The position numbers and the translations under genes are program-made. The notes under the pieces are model-generated. The model made no database searches and had not been told where the DNA came from. It worked only from the letters and a program-made list of their open reading frames with translations. Positions 44,939-54,701 of a DNA stretch of 64,000 nucleotides are shown piece after piece (the stretch's first letter is position 1; the number at the start of each line of letters is the position of its first letter). The DNA is from Labilithrix sp. (GTDB lineage Bacteria; Myxococcota_A; Polyangia; Polyangiales; Polyangiaceae), in NCBI GenBank assembly GCA_019637195.1, contig JAHBWA010000002.1:1-64000 (forward strand). Reading direction: 5' to 3'.

Positions 44939-45712
44939 TCAGCGCGCGGCGACGCGCGCGCAGACCGAGCGGGGATCGTCGGTCATCACGCCGTCCGCGC
45001 CCATCGCGAAGAGACGGGTCGCCTCCTCCGGATCGTCGATCGTCCAGAAATCGACGCGTAGCCCGAGCGCGTGGAGCCGATCGATCACCGCCTGGCTCGC
45101 GAACACCACGCCGTAAGCGCGCCGCGGGACCTGCGCGGCGTGTCCTCGCAGCCGGAGCCAGCGCAGCGCGGCGCGGGGCACGAACATCGCCCGCGCGACC
45201 TCCTTGGGCGAGAGCCCCGTCTCGCCGGGGTAACCGAGGGCGCGGGCGCGCTCGAGGTTCTTCGACGAGAAGCTCGCGATCCGGACGCGGTCCTCCGCGC
45301 GCGCCCGCTTCACGGCGCGGACGAGCGCGGGGATCATGTCGGGCACCGTCTGCTTGGCGTCGACGTTGAACAGCACGTCCGGATAGGCCTCGAGCGCCGC
45401 GTCCAGGGTCGGCATACGGAACGTCGTGCCCGAGCGGAAGACGCCGGGCCGGCGCGGGACGAAGCGGGCGCCGACGTCCCAGGCGCGCACCTCGGCGAGG
45501 GTCACGTCGGAGATCGCCTGCTTCACGCCGGCCGCGCGCTCGCCGGTCGGGTCGTGCGAGAGGACGATGCACCCGTCGCGCGTCATGTGCGCGTCGGTCT
45601 CGAGCGCGTCCGCGCCGAGCTCGAGCGCGAGGCCGAACGACTCGAGCGTGTTCTCGGGCAGCTCGAAGCTCGCGCCGCGATGAGAATAGACGGTGGGGCT
45701 CGCCCTGAACAT
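44939..45712 (-). CDS. Glycerophosphodiester phosphodiesterase
   Basis: A 257-aa GDPD-fold enzyme: SHRG (His11, Arg12), ENTLESF (Glu20), LETDAHMT (Glu38, Asp40), LSHDPTG (His53), and FNVDAKQ for a later metal site. No signal peptide, so cytoplasmic. It hydrolyses glycerophosphodiesters to glycerol-3-phosphate and an alcohol. It is convergent with the MerR gene. Confidence 0.9.
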   Translation of the reverse strand: MFRASPTVYSHRGASFELPENTLESFGLALELGADALETDAHMTRDGCIVLSHDPTGERAAGVKQAISDVTLAEVRAWDVGARFVPRRPGVFRSGTTFRMPTLDAALEAYPDVLFNVDAKQTVPDMIPALVRAVKRARAEDRVRIASFSSKNLERARALGYPGETGLSPKEVARAMFVPRAALRWLRLRGHAAQVPRRAYGVVFASQAVIDRLHALGLRVDFWTIDDPEEATRLFAMGADGVMTDDPRSVCARVAAR

Positions 45713-45775
45713 CGACGAAGAACTTACCTCGACCCGATCCTCGACGCCGCTCGAAACGAGCGCTGCGGCACGCCG

Positions 45776-46330
45776 CTACCCGACGGATGCGCGGCGCGAC
45801 GCGAGAGACGCACCGCGCTCGAGCTCGAGCAGACGTCGCTTGTTGTCGATCCCCCCGGCGTAGCCGGTGAGCGTCCCGTCGCGACCGATCACGCGATGGC
45901 ACGGCACGACGATCGACAGCGGGTTCTTGCCGTTCGCAGCGCCGACGGCGCGGACGGCGCTCGGCCTGCCGATCGCCCGCGCGATCTCGGCGTAGGTCTT
46001 CGTCTCGCCGTACGGGATGGCCGCGAGCGCGCGCCAGACCTCGCGCTGGAAGGCCGTGCCGCGCGGCGCGAGCCGGACGTCGAACGTCGTCCGCGTCCCG
46101 TCGAAGTACGCGCAGAGCTGCGAGATCACCTCGCCGAACGCCTCGTCGTCCTCGCGCGCGTCCGCCGGGACCACGCCGCCTGCGTGCGGGGCGCCCTCGA
46201 AGTAGATCCCCCGGAGGTCGAGGCCGTGCGCTCCCGCGGCGCCGACGAGCACGAGCGGCCCGAGCGGCGACCGCATGCGCGTGAAGAGAGGCGTCGACTC
46301 CCGGCCGTGATCTTCGCTTCGCGTGCTCAT
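45776..46330 (-). CDS. ogt: Methylated-DNA-protein cysteine methyltransferase
   Basis: A 184-aa Ogt. The acceptor is Cys144 in VVPCHRVIG, with GTAFQREVWRALAAIPYGET and SAVRAVGAANGKNP. It removes O6-alkyl groups from guanine. Its ATG overlaps the stop of the Ada-AlkA gene (ATGA), so the two are made together and complete an Ada-like repair set. Confidence 0.94.
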   Translation of the reverse strand: MSTRSEDHGRESTPLFTRMRSPLGPLVLVGAAGAHGLDLRGIYFEGAPHAGGVVPADAREDDEAFGEVISQLCAYFDGTRTTFDVRLAPRGTAFQREVWRALAAIPYGETKTYAEIARAIGRPSAVRAVGAANGKNPLSIVVPCHRVIGRDGTLTGYAGGIDNKRRLLELERGASLASRRASVG

Positions 46331-47787
46331 CCGGTCTCCTCCGAGAGTCCCATCCAAAGGTGCGCCGCGGCGTAGGCCCGCCACGGTCTCCAGCGCTCCG
46401 CGCGAGCTTCGCACTCGGCCGTCGAGATCCCGCCGAGCGCCTTGCGCAAGCCGAGATCGCCCGCGGGGAACGCGTCCGGCCAGCCGAGCGCGCGCATCTC
46501 CATGTACTCCGCGGTCCAAGGGCCGATGCCAGGGAGCGCGAGGAGCGCCTCACGGGTCGCCGCCGGATCGGCGCCGCGGTCGAGCACGAGCGCGCCGGCG
46601 GCGACCGCCCGCGCGAGCACGCGGACGGTGCGCGCGCGGGCGCGGGTGAGCCCGAGCGAGGCGATCGCGTCCTCGCTCGCGTCGGCGAGGCGGGCGGCGT
46701 CGGGCCACGCGAGGCTGGGCGCGCCCGCGCGATCTCCGCGCTCGACCGGGACGCCGAGCTTCGCCACGAGCCGCCCCGCGATCGTCAGCGCCGCCCGCAC
46801 GCTGACCTGCTGGCCGAGCACCGCGCGCACCGCCCACTCGAAGGGGTCGAACGCGCCCATCACGCGGAGCCCCGGTCGCGCCCGCAAGCGCGGACGGAGG
46901 AGCGGGTCGCGGGCGAGGTGGGCGCCGATCGCCCCCGGGTCGGCGTCCGAGTCGAAGAGCCGGCGGACACGCGCGGCGATCGCCATGAGCGACGGCGCGA
47001 GCGAGGACGACACCTCGACGACGACCGCGGCGCGTCCCTTCGCCGGCGTGACGGCGACTACGCCCGTCCGCCCGCCGATCGACGCCGCGCGCAGGTACGT
47101 CTCGCCCACGAACGACTCCGCCCCCGCGACCGCGCGCGCGCGGAGGAACGAGAACGCGAGCCCAGCGTCGAAGGGAGGCCGGGCGTCGAGCACGACGCGC
47201 AGCGCGTCCCGCCCCTGCCCCGGTGACGCGCCCGGCCTCCGGACCTCGGAGGGCGTCATCCGCTGGCTCGCGCGGTACGCGTCGTTGAACCGACGCACGC
47301 TCGCGAAGCCGCTGGCGAACGCGATCTCGGCGATCGGCAGCGTCGTCCCGACGAGCAACTCGCGCGCGAGCCCGATCCGCTTCGAGAGCGCCAGCTCGAT
47401 CGGTCCGACGCCGAGCTCGTCGCGCATCGCGCGGCGGAGGTGACGCGCGGTCGCTCCGAGCGCGGCCGCGAGCTCCTCGACGCTGCCCTCGTTCAGCGCG
47501 CCCTCGTCGATCCGCCGAGCGGCGACGGCGACGAGCCGCGAGACCGCGTCGACGCTGGCGTGCCCGGGGGCGCGCTCGGGCCGGCAGCGGAAGCACGCCC
47601 GGAAGCCCGCGCGCTCCGCCAGCGCGGCGCGCGCGAAGAACTCGCAGCGGTCGCGCCCCGGCGTGCGCGCTCGACACACCGGCCGGCAGTAGACGCCGGT
47701 CGTCTTCACGCCGACGAAGAACGCGCCGTCGAAGCGAGCGTCGTGCGCGACGAGCGCGCGGTAGCAAGCGTCCGGATCGAGTGTCAC
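46327..47787 (-). CDS. alkA: Ada N-terminal/AraC–AlkA fusion, DNA alkylation repair
   Basis: A 486-aa fusion. Ada Zn-binding domain with Cys34, 38, 65, 68 (GVYCRPVC, ACFRC), the first being the methyl-phosphotriester acceptor; AraC-type HTH (about 75-180); AlkA glycosylase (about 200-486) with LPGIGPWTAEYMEMRAL and the catalytic Asp in PAGDLGLR. It senses alkylation, regulates transcription and excises 3-methyladenine. The Ogt domain is a separate coupled gene. GTG 47787 matches the family start; ATG 47901 would add 38 low-complexity residues. Confidence 0.93.
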   Translation of the reverse strand: MTLDPDACYRALVAHDARFDGAFFVGVKTTGVYCRPVCRARTPGRDRCEFFARAALAERAGFRACFRCRPERAPGHASVDAVSRLVAVAARRIDEGALNEGSVEELAAALGATARHLRRAMRDELGVGPIELALSKRIGLARELLVGTTLPIAEIAFASGFASVRRFNDAYRASQRMTPSEVRRPGASPGQGRDALRVVLDARPPFDAGLAFSFLRARAVAGAESFVGETYLRAASIGGRTGVVAVTPAKGRAAVVVEVSSSLAPSLMAIAARVRRLFDSDADPGAIGAHLARDPLLRPRLRARPGLRVMGAFDPFEWAVRAVLGQQVSVRAALTIAGRLVAKLGVPVERGDRAGAPSLAWPDAARLADASEDAIASLGLTRARARTVRVLARAVAAGALVLDRGADPAATREALLALPGIGPWTAEYMEMRALGWPDAFPAGDLGLRKALGGISTAECEARAERWRPWRAYAAAHLWMGLSEETG

Positions 47788-47975
47788 GCCGTCAGTCTTA
47801 GCGTCGGTCGTCCCCGACGTCTGGCCGTTTTCGGACGTGGCAGCAACTGGTCCGCGACGCCGAGAGAGCGCGCGCGGCGGCGAACGAGCTCGAGCGTCCA
47901 TGCGCGCCTCCGGCCCGGGAATTCCGACGCAGGGCGCGCCGGACGCGGCGGGTTCCGGGTTATAGTCCCGGCGCG

Positions 47976-48929
47976 ATGTCGCCCTTGTACGAGCGCCTCT
48001 TCCCGCGCTTCCGGCCGAAGCGCGAGCTCAGACCGCAAGGGAGCGGCGCCGGATGGGGCGCGAGGATCTCGTGGCTCGGCACCGCCGGGTTCGTCGTCGA
48101 GTCGCGCGAGGCGACCGTCCTCATCGACCCGTTCGTCACGCGTCCGGGGCTCCGTCGCATCACGAAGCCGTTCGTCCCGGACGACCTCGCGATCGCTCGG
48201 CACGTGCTCGCCGAGGGACCAGGGGCGTCGTCGCCTCCAAGGCGGATCGACGCGGTCCTCTGCGGGCACAGCCACTACGACCACATCGCCGACGCCCCGC
48301 GGATCGCGAAGCTCTCCGGCGCAAAGCTCGTCGGCTCCGCGTCGACCTGCGCGTGGGGCCGCGCCGAGGGGCTCGGCGAGCAGCAGCTCGTGCGGATCCC
48401 GCCCGCCGGCGCGGTCGTCCGCTTCGGCGACATCGAGGTCCGCTTCGTCGCGAGCCGTCACGGGCGGGTCGCGTTCGGCCGTATCCCCTTCCCCGGCGAG
48501 GTGCGCGGCACCCCGAGCCCGCCGAAGCGCATCTGGCACTACCGGATGGGCGGCGCGTTCGGGCTGCTCGTCCGCGCGCCCGGGGTCAGCATCTACCACA
48601 ACGGCAGCGCCGACCTCATCGACGCCGAGCTCGAGGGCGAGCGCGCCGACGTCCTCCTCGCGTGCCTCGCGGGTCGCAAGGGCACCGCGAACTACGTCAA
48701 CCGGCTCGTCTCGGCGCTGTCGCCGAAGCTCGTCGTCCCGACGCACCACGACGCCTTCTTCGCGCCGCTCGAGCGCGGCCTCCACTTGCTTCCCGGCATC
48801 GATCTCGAAGGCTTCGTCTCCGAGGTCTTCACGCGCGCTCCCGACGCGTCCGTGATCACGCCGGACTACGAAGAGCCGATCTGCGTCCCCGCCGAGGACG
48901 CGCGCGGCTCGGTCCTCGCCACGGGCTGA
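47976..48929 (+). CDS. Metallo-beta-lactamase-fold hydrolase
   Basis: A 317-aa protein of the MBL family, UlaG/NAPE-PLD-like branch: ISWLGTAGFVVESREATVLI, CGHSHYDHI metal site, ASRHG, and VVPTHHDAF. No signal peptide. It hydrolyses an unknown ester or phosphodiester. TATAGT (47961-47966) lies 9 nt before the ATG with no Shine-Dalgarno. It lies 4 bp before the large barrel gene and may be co-transcribed. Confidence 0.87.
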   Translation: MSPLYERLFPRFRPKRELRPQGSGAGWGARISWLGTAGFVVESREATVLIDPFVTRPGLRRITKPFVPDDLAIARHVLAEGPGASSPPRRIDAVLCGHSHYDHIADAPRIAKLSGAKLVGSASTCAWGRAEGLGEQQLVRIPPAGAVVRFGDIEVRFVASRHGRVAFGRIPFPGEVRGTPSPPKRIWHYRMGGAFGLLVRAPGVSIYHNGSADLIDAELEGERADVLLACLAGRKGTANYVNRLVSALSPKLVVPTHHDAFFAPLERGLHLLPGIDLEGFVSEVFTRAPDASVITPDYEEPICVPAEDARGSVLATG

Positions 48930-48933
48930 GTCG

Positions 48934-51909
48934 ATGCGGCGAGCCGGCGCGCGGATCGTGCTCGCGGCGCTCGTCGCGCTCGTCGCGCTGGTCCTGCCGC
49001 AGGAGCGCCGCGCCGAGGCGGCCTTCGATCCCGCGCTGCGCTTCTACACGATCGAGACCGAGCACTTCCGCGTCACGTACCACACCGGCCTCGAGGAGGT
49101 CGCGCAGCACGTCGCGAACACCTGCGAGAGCATCCACGGGCACATGACCGTGGCGATGGGCTACACGCCGACCAAGGACAAGACCGAGCTCGTCCTCGTC
49201 GACAGCTCCGAGAGCGCGAACGGCTCGGCGTCGGCGCTGCCGTACAACGCGATTCGCCTCCTCGTCACCGCGCCCGAGGACCTCTCGCCGCTCGGAGACG
49301 TCGACGACTGGTACCTCGAGCTCATCACGCACGAGTACACACACGTCCTCCACACCGATCACATCCGCGGCCTCCCCGCGCTCGTGAACATGGTGCTCGG
49401 CAAGACGATGGCGCCGAACCAGGTCCAGCCGCGATGGATCCTCGAGGGCTACGGCGTCTACTTCGAGAGCGCCCGCACCAGCGCAGGCCGGCTGCGCAAC
49501 TCGATGTGGGACATGTTCATGCGCACCGACGTGCTCGAGAACAACCTGGCGTCGCTCGATCAAGTCACGAACGTCGTCCGCCGCTGGCCGCAGGGGAACC
49601 TCTTTTACCTGTACGGCTCGCACTTCATCCAGTGGATCGCGCGGACGTACGGCGAGAAGGCGCTCCGCGACGTCGCCTACGACTACGGCGGTCAGCCGAT
49701 CCCGTGGGGCATCCAGCGCTCGATCCGCCGCGCCACCGGCAAGACGTACGACGAGCTCTACCCGCTCTGGCTCGACTCGATGAAGCGCGAGTACGGCGCC
49801 CAGGCCGCAGAGATCCGAAAGAAGGGGCTCCGCGAGGGCGTGCGTCTCACGCGCCACGGCCAGATCGCGCGCTACCCGCGCTGGATCCCGGACAACGCCT
49901 GGCCGGAGCACGCGGGCGGCCTCCTCTATTACCGCGACGACCAGCACTACCGCACCGGCCTCTTCGCGCTCGACGTCGTCCGCGACGCCGACGGGAGCAC
50001 CCGCCTCCGCCCGAAGGCCGAGGCCGAGCTGGTCGCGCGGACGAACGTCGAGTCGTTCTCGAGCTTCCTCCCGGACGGCGGGCTCGTGTTCGGCTCCGCC
50101 GAGTACTACCGGAACATCTTCCTCTTCGGCGACCTCGAGCGCATGGAGCCGGGACAGAAGAGCGCGTACGGGCCGCCGGACGGCAAGCGCGTGCAGCTGA
50201 CCGCGCCCGCGCAGCGCCGCTCCGATCCCGCGACCTCGCCGGACGGCCGCCGCGTCGTCTTCACCGAGAACCACGCGGGGACGCGCTCGATCCACATCGG
50301 CGACCTCCAGCCGACGGGCATAACCAACGCGAGGCCGCTCGTGCCGACGGCGTTCCTCGAGCAGTCGTTCACGCCACGCTGGTCTCCCGACGGAACCCAC
50401 GTCGCGTACAGCGTCTGGAAGCGCGGCGGCTACCGCGACGTCCGCCTCGTCAACGTGCGCGACGGCAGCTCGCGCGAGGTGACGAACGACCGCGCGATCG
50501 ACGGCTCGCCCTCGTTCTCCGCCGACGGTCGGTGGCTCTACTTCCACTCGGACCGCACCGGCGTCATGAACGTCTACGCGTACGAGCTGGCGACCGGCGC
50601 GCTGAAGCAGGTCACGAACGTCCTCACCGGCGCGTACTCGCCGGAGCCGTCGCCCGACGGCAAGACCCTCGCGTACGTCGGCTACGGCAAGAACGGCTAC
50701 GACCTCTACGCGATGCGGCTCGACGAGCGCGCGTTCACGGAGGCCCCCGAGTACGTCGACACGCACCCGATCCCGCCGGCGATCACGAGCCGGCGCTTCA
50801 CGCCGAGGCCCTACAGCCCGTGGCGGACGCTCTTGCCGCGCCGCTACGGCGTCGAGGTCACGCCGGGCAACTTCGGTCAGGCGGTGATCGTCAACGCGGC
50901 CGGCAGCGACATCACGGGGCTCCACGCGGTCGCGTCGACCGCGACAGTCGAGCTCGAGAAGCCGGAGCTCCAAGGCTCCCTCGCCTACTCGTACCTCGGG
51001 CTGCCCGTCGACTTCAGCGCCTCGCTCTATCGCTCCATCACGCCGCGCGCGGGCTACGGCATCGGCCAGTACAAGCCGACGATCGTCCAGGAGACCGCCG
51101 GCTTCGCCACGACGCTCACCTACGGACAGCCGAAGGCGTTCGACGCGCGCAGCTACTCGGTCACGCACAGCGTCTCGCGCGTGGGAGCCGAGCTGCCGAT
51201 GCCCGTCGACAAGCTCGACCCGTACGAGACACCGAGCTTCCCGGTGCGGGGCCTCGCGAGCTCGCTCCGCTTCGCCTACGCGTTCTCGAACGCCGAGCGC
51301 TACCTGTGGAGCGTGGGCTTCGAGCGCGGCTACGCGCTGAGCCTCAGCTTCGACCTGACCGATCCGGTCCTCGGCAGCGACTTCGCGGGCTTCGCGACGA
51401 ACGGCGATTTCTCCACGTACTTCCTGATGCCGTGGCTGAAGCACCACTCGCTCGCGCTCCACGCCGGCGGCGGGACGAGCGGCGGGAGCTTCCCCGGCCG
51501 CGGCGCGTTCTTCGTCGGCGGGTTCGTCGACCTGCCCGTCATCGACACCGTCCGGAACCTCCTCGTCCAGGGCGGGATCACGCTCCGCGGCTACGCGCCC
51601 GTCGCCGTCGCCGGCCGCAGCTACGCGCTCGGCAACGCCGAGTACCGCTTCCCGATCGTCAACATCGACCGCGGCGACTCCACGATGCCCTTCTTCCTCA
51701 ACCGCATCACCGGCGCCGCGTTCGTCGACTACGGCAGCGCGTTCGACGTCTTCCGCGACGCGCGCTTCAAGACCGGCGTGGGCGGCGAGCTCTGGTTCGA
51801 CACGCTGATCGGCTACGTCCTGCCGTTCACCTTCCGCGTCGGCTACGCGCGGGGCCTCGCGAGCCTGGGCATCGACAAGGTGTACTTCGTCGCCGCCGTG
51901 CCCTACTGA
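48934..51909 (+). CDS. HExxH metalloprotease / beta-propeller / outer-membrane barrel protein
   Basis: A 991-aa exported protein. A signal peptide (1-30), then a gluzincin-like peptidase domain with HEYTH at 133-137 and Glu171 in RWILEGYGVYFE (HExxH-33-E). A TolB/WD40-type propeller (about 310-610) has repeats such as SPDGRRVVFT, SPDGTHVAYS, SADGRWLYFH, SPDGKTLAYV. A C-terminal beta-barrel (about 640-991), surface-antigen/BamA-like, ends VYFVAAVPY. It probably sits in the outer membrane with its propeller and peptidase in the periplasm. Related proteins occur in myxobacteria, but the function is unknown. Confidence 0.85.
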   Translation: MRRAGARIVLAALVALVALVLPQERRAEAAFDPALRFYTIETEHFRVTYHTGLEEVAQHVANTCESIHGHMTVAMGYTPTKDKTELVLVDSSESANGSASALPYNAIRLLVTAPEDLSPLGDVDDWYLELITHEYTHVLHTDHIRGLPALVNMVLGKTMAPNQVQPRWILEGYGVYFESARTSAGRLRNSMWDMFMRTDVLENNLASLDQVTNVVRRWPQGNLFYLYGSHFIQWIARTYGEKALRDVAYDYGGQPIPWGIQRSIRRATGKTYDELYPLWLDSMKREYGAQAAEIRKKGLREGVRLTRHGQIARYPRWIPDNAWPEHAGGLLYYRDDQHYRTGLFALDVVRDADGSTRLRPKAEAELVARTNVESFSSFLPDGGLVFGSAEYYRNIFLFGDLERMEPGQKSAYGPPDGKRVQLTAPAQRRSDPATSPDGRRVVFTENHAGTRSIHIGDLQPTGITNARPLVPTAFLEQSFTPRWSPDGTHVAYSVWKRGGYRDVRLVNVRDGSSREVTNDRAIDGSPSFSADGRWLYFHSDRTGVMNVYAYELATGALKQVTNVLTGAYSPEPSPDGKTLAYVGYGKNGYDLYAMRLDERAFTEAPEYVDTHPIPPAITSRRFTPRPYSPWRTLLPRRYGVEVTPGNFGQAVIVNAAGSDITGLHAVASTATVELEKPELQGSLAYSYLGLPVDFSASLYRSITPRAGYGIGQYKPTIVQETAGFATTLTYGQPKAFDARSYSVTHSVSRVGAELPMPVDKLDPYETPSFPVRGLASSLRFAYAFSNAERYLWSVGFERGYALSLSFDLTDPVLGSDFAGFATNGDFSTYFLMPWLKHHSLALHAGGGTSGGSFPGRGAFFVGGFVDLPVIDTVRNLLVQGGITLRGYAPVAVAGRSYALGNAEYRFPIVNIDRGDSTMPFFLNRITGAAFVDYGSAFDVFRDARFKTGVGGELWFDTLIGYVLPFTFRVGYARGLASLGIDKVYFVAAVPY

Positions 51910-51931
51910 GCGCGCCTCCGGGCTGGGCGCG

Positions 51932-52933
51932 TCAAGGCGCCGTCGGCGAGTCCGTCGTCACGCCGGCGCCGAACCAGGCGATCGGCGCGCCGTCCTTGTC
52001 CTTCGCGGACAGCACCAGCTTCGAGCCGCCGGTCGCGATGTCGACCTCGTAGATGTCGCCGGAGACGGTGAAGCCGTAGGCCTTGCCGGCCCAGAAGCCC
52101 ATGCCGTAATACCCCTTCTGCCCGGTGTCGCCGATGATCGCGATCAGCGTGCCGGTCTTCGGATTGACCTCGGCGAGCAGATCGTTTCCCGCGCCGGCGT
52201 CGCCCGTCACCTGCTTGATCGCCGCGTAGGTCTTGCCCTGATCGCGGACGAGCGAGATGAAATCGCCCGAGATGCCGTACTCGACGCCGTTGAGCGCCGG
52301 ACTGGGGTTCAGGTTCTCCTCGTCGGTCATCTCACCCGTCGTGAGGTCGATGCGCGTGTAGATCGTGGCGTCGTCGAGGTTGTCGAACGCGTAGCCGACG
52401 AGCGCCTCCTGCGTCGGGTCGATGGTCCCGGCCGGCACGAACGAGAGCGAGTTCGGATACCTGTTCGCGACCGCCTCGGTCTTGATCACCTGGCAAGCGC
52501 CGCTCGTCGCGTCGACCTTGATGAAGCGCCAGTAGGTCGTCGCGTACATCTGACCGGTGCGGTCGAGCGCGAGATCGATCACCGCGTCGTTCTCCTTCGT
52601 GGACCCGAGGCCGCCGACGCCGTTCTGCGGCACGCAGTCGAAGACGCCGACCTCGACGAGCGTGCCCGCCAGCGGATCGAACCGGTAGAGCGTGTTCTTG
52701 TCGTGCGCGTAGATCCGCCCCGGCGGCTTGCCGCCGTCGGGGAGCGGCGGATCGGCGCCGTCGGGGACCTCGTCGTCCTTCTTCCCCGAGTCCCTTCGCT
52801 TCGTGCCGGGGCCCTCGTCGTCGTCGGTCACCGGCAACCGGCTCACCGGCGCAGGCTCGGAGCAGGCGACGAACACGACCACGAGCGAGGAGCAGAGAGC
52901 CGAGGCGAGCAGGAGGAGCGGTACGCGGCGCAC
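51932..52933 (-). CDS. Hypothetical lipoprotein with beta-propeller-like repeats
   Basis: A 333-aa protein. The signal ends at VVFVACSEP (lipobox), then an Asp/Lys/Pro linker and repeats such as RIYAHDKNTLYRFDPLAG, MYATTYWRFIKVDATSG and AYGFTVSGDIYEVDIATGG, which suggest a propeller of YncE/lactonase type. GTG 52933 has GAGG 6 nt upstream. It is convergent with the large barrel gene and divergent from the iron-type operon, so the Fur-box-like site at 53101 lies in the shared promoter region. Confidence 0.78.
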   Translation of the reverse strand: MRRVPLLLLASALCSSLVVVFVACSEPAPVSRLPVTDDDEGPGTKRRDSGKKDDEVPDGADPPLPDGGKPPGRIYAHDKNTLYRFDPLAGTLVEVGVFDCVPQNGVGGLGSTKENDAVIDLALDRTGQMYATTYWRFIKVDATSGACQVIKTEAVANRYPNSLSFVPAGTIDPTQEALVGYAFDNLDDATIYTRIDLTTGEMTDEENLNPSPALNGVEYGISGDFISLVRDQGKTYAAIKQVTGDAGAGNDLLAEVNPKTGTLIAIIGDTGQKGYYGMGFWAGKAYGFTVSGDIYEVDIATGGSKLVLSAKDKDGAPIAWFGAGVTTDSPTAP

Positions 52934-53100
52934 GGTACCTCGAGCATACGCCTGCGACCGGACGGACGCCCTCGCCGGACGGCCCACTGGGCGGCGCGAG
53001 CGTCGTCGAACCCCTCTCCGAAGGCGCTCGAAGGGCCGTTTTTCGAAACTACATCGAGCAAGTAGCCATCGTTAGAGCCTCTCGAACGCGGCGTTCTTGA

Positions 53101-53115
53101 TGAAAATGGTTTTCA
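53101..53115 (+). promoter_or_regulatory. Fur-box-like dyad
   Basis: TGAAAAT-G-GTTTTCA, a 7-1-7 dyad close to TGATAAT-n-ATTATCA (11 of 14 half-site bases). It lies in the divergent 272-bp gap, 91 bp before the plus-strand lipoprotein gene. The surrounding is markedly AT-rich for this genome. Confidence 0.55.
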
Positions 53116-53205
53116 ACTTCAGACTGGTGAGCTACAGCGACGCTCACGGAAGAGGCGGACCAACGGCGGTCGGCCCAGCTCGTCGACACGACGGAAGGAA
53201 CAGCG

Positions 53206-54687
53206 ATGCAGCAGCGTGGCTTGATGGTTGGCTTCATGGCGCTCGCGATGAGCGCAGGGCTCGTGATCGCCTGTGGGGACGACGACGACGGCTCGAACAC
53301 GAACGTCACCCCGGACGGCGGCTCGCAGACACCCGACAGCGGCTCCACGCCGCCGGACACCGACGCCGGGAACCCCACCCCGGACGCGGCGCCCGACGCC
53401 CCGACGGCGGCGAGCGATCCGATCACGCCGCTGACGACCACGCAGTTCTCGAACGCGTTCAACCCGTACGGCCTCATCTACGCGAGCGACGGCTTCATCT
53501 ACGCGAGCGGCGCCACCCAGACGAACGACGGCCGCAGGCTCGCGGTCTGGCGCTTCAAGGACGGCGCGCTGGACGCCACGTTCGGCGCCGACGGCGTCCT
53601 CTCCCACCCGACCCTCGACGGCACGTCGTTCGACCTCGTCGAGGTGTCGGCCGGCAACTTCGTCGTGCAGGCGGTCTCGGCCAACAAGGTCTACCTGGTG
53701 AAGCTCACCAAGGCCAACGACGGATCGTTCTCGTTCGACACCCCGGTCTTCGTCCGGTTCGGCTACGACGAGGGCGACGCGCAGACCTACGCCTCGTGGG
53801 GCATCGGGCTCGACAAGAGCACCGCGGCGACGCCGAAGATCGTCGTCTTCGCGCACGGCACCCCGCCGGCGAGCGAGGCGCGCACGGACGCCGACCGCTG
53901 GATCACGCGCGTCGACGCCACCACCCTGGCGTTCGACGCTGCCTTCAACGGCGGCGCGCCGTACACGTCCAACGCAGCAGGCGGCACCATCGCCGACAAC
54001 ACGCGGCGCGGCCTCGTCCTCGCGGACGGCAGCATCGTGTCGTCGGGCTACGCGAACTTCGGAGCGGGCGAGGGCAACCACGTCATCCTCATCCGCCTCC
54101 TCCCGAACGGCACGCCCGACCCGGCGTTCGGCTTCGGCATGACGCCGGCCGTCCCCGGCCAGACCAAGTTCAACCCCTTCAAGCCCGCCGGCTTCGCCGA
54201 GGCCTACAACGTCGTCCGGCAGTCGAACGGCCGCTACGTGACCACCGGCTACGGCGTGTCGAACTTCGACGTCGCGAGCACGGCCGTCGACCTCGTCTCC
54301 TTCGGCGTGAAGGCCGACGGCCTCGACGCGACCTACGGCCGCCAGGGCTCGTTCGCCTGGCAGAGCGAGGGCGACAAGAGCGCGGGCCTCGGCGCGAACC
54401 CGTTCATGGATCGCGGCCGCGACATGGCCGTCCTCCCCGACGATCGAATCGTTCACGGCGGCGTCTACGACGACTACGCGACGATCTTCGTCACCGACAA
54501 GGACGGCAAGCCGGACCCGAACGTCGGCAACGACGGCGTCCTCGAGTACGCCTTCCCGACCGCCTTCTTCAAGGTCACCGTCTCGCCCGACGGCAAGCAG
54601 ATCGCGGCGACCACCCAGAGCACGAACCAGGCTGACGGCGGCACGACGCAGCGCGCGGTGCTGGCCACGCTCAAGGTCGGGCAGTAA
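53206..54687 (+). CDS. Lipoprotein with delta-60-type repeats
   Basis: A 493-aa protein. The signal ends in IACGDDDDG (lipobox), then an Asp/Pro/Gly linker. From about residue 80 several delta-60-type repeats appear: FKDGALDATFGADGVLSHP, LLPNGTPDPAFGFG, VKADGLDATYGRQG, DKDGKPDPNVGNDGVL. It is probably a propeller on the cell surface. GGAAGGAA lies about 5 nt before ATG. It is the first gene of the probable iron operon, 14 bp before the imelysin gene. Confidence 0.83.
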   Translation: MQQRGLMVGFMALAMSAGLVIACGDDDDGSNTNVTPDGGSQTPDSGSTPPDTDAGNPTPDAAPDAPTAASDPITPLTTTQFSNAFNPYGLIYASDGFIYASGATQTNDGRRLAVWRFKDGALDATFGADGVLSHPTLDGTSFDLVEVSAGNFVVQAVSANKVYLVKLTKANDGSFSFDTPVFVRFGYDEGDAQTYASWGIGLDKSTAATPKIVVFAHGTPPASEARTDADRWITRVDATTLAFDAAFNGGAPYTSNAAGGTIADNTRRGLVLADGSIVSSGYANFGAGEGNHVILIRLLPNGTPDPAFGFGMTPAVPGQTKFNPFKPAGFAEAYNVVRQSNGRYVTTGYGVSNFDVASTAVDLVSFGVKADGLDATYGRQGSFAWQSEGDKSAGLGANPFMDRGRDMAVLPDDRIVHGGVYDDYATIFVTDKDGKPDPNVGNDGVLEYAFPTAFFKVTVSPDGKQIAATTQSTNQADGGTTQRAVLATLKVGQ

Positions 54688-54701
54688 AGAAGGTCCCGGC
54701 C

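Noticed and set aside
48856-51462. An 868-codon minus-strand frame opposite the large barrel gene
   Set aside because: Antisense shadow; the plus strand has a signal peptide, HExxH and barrel motifs.
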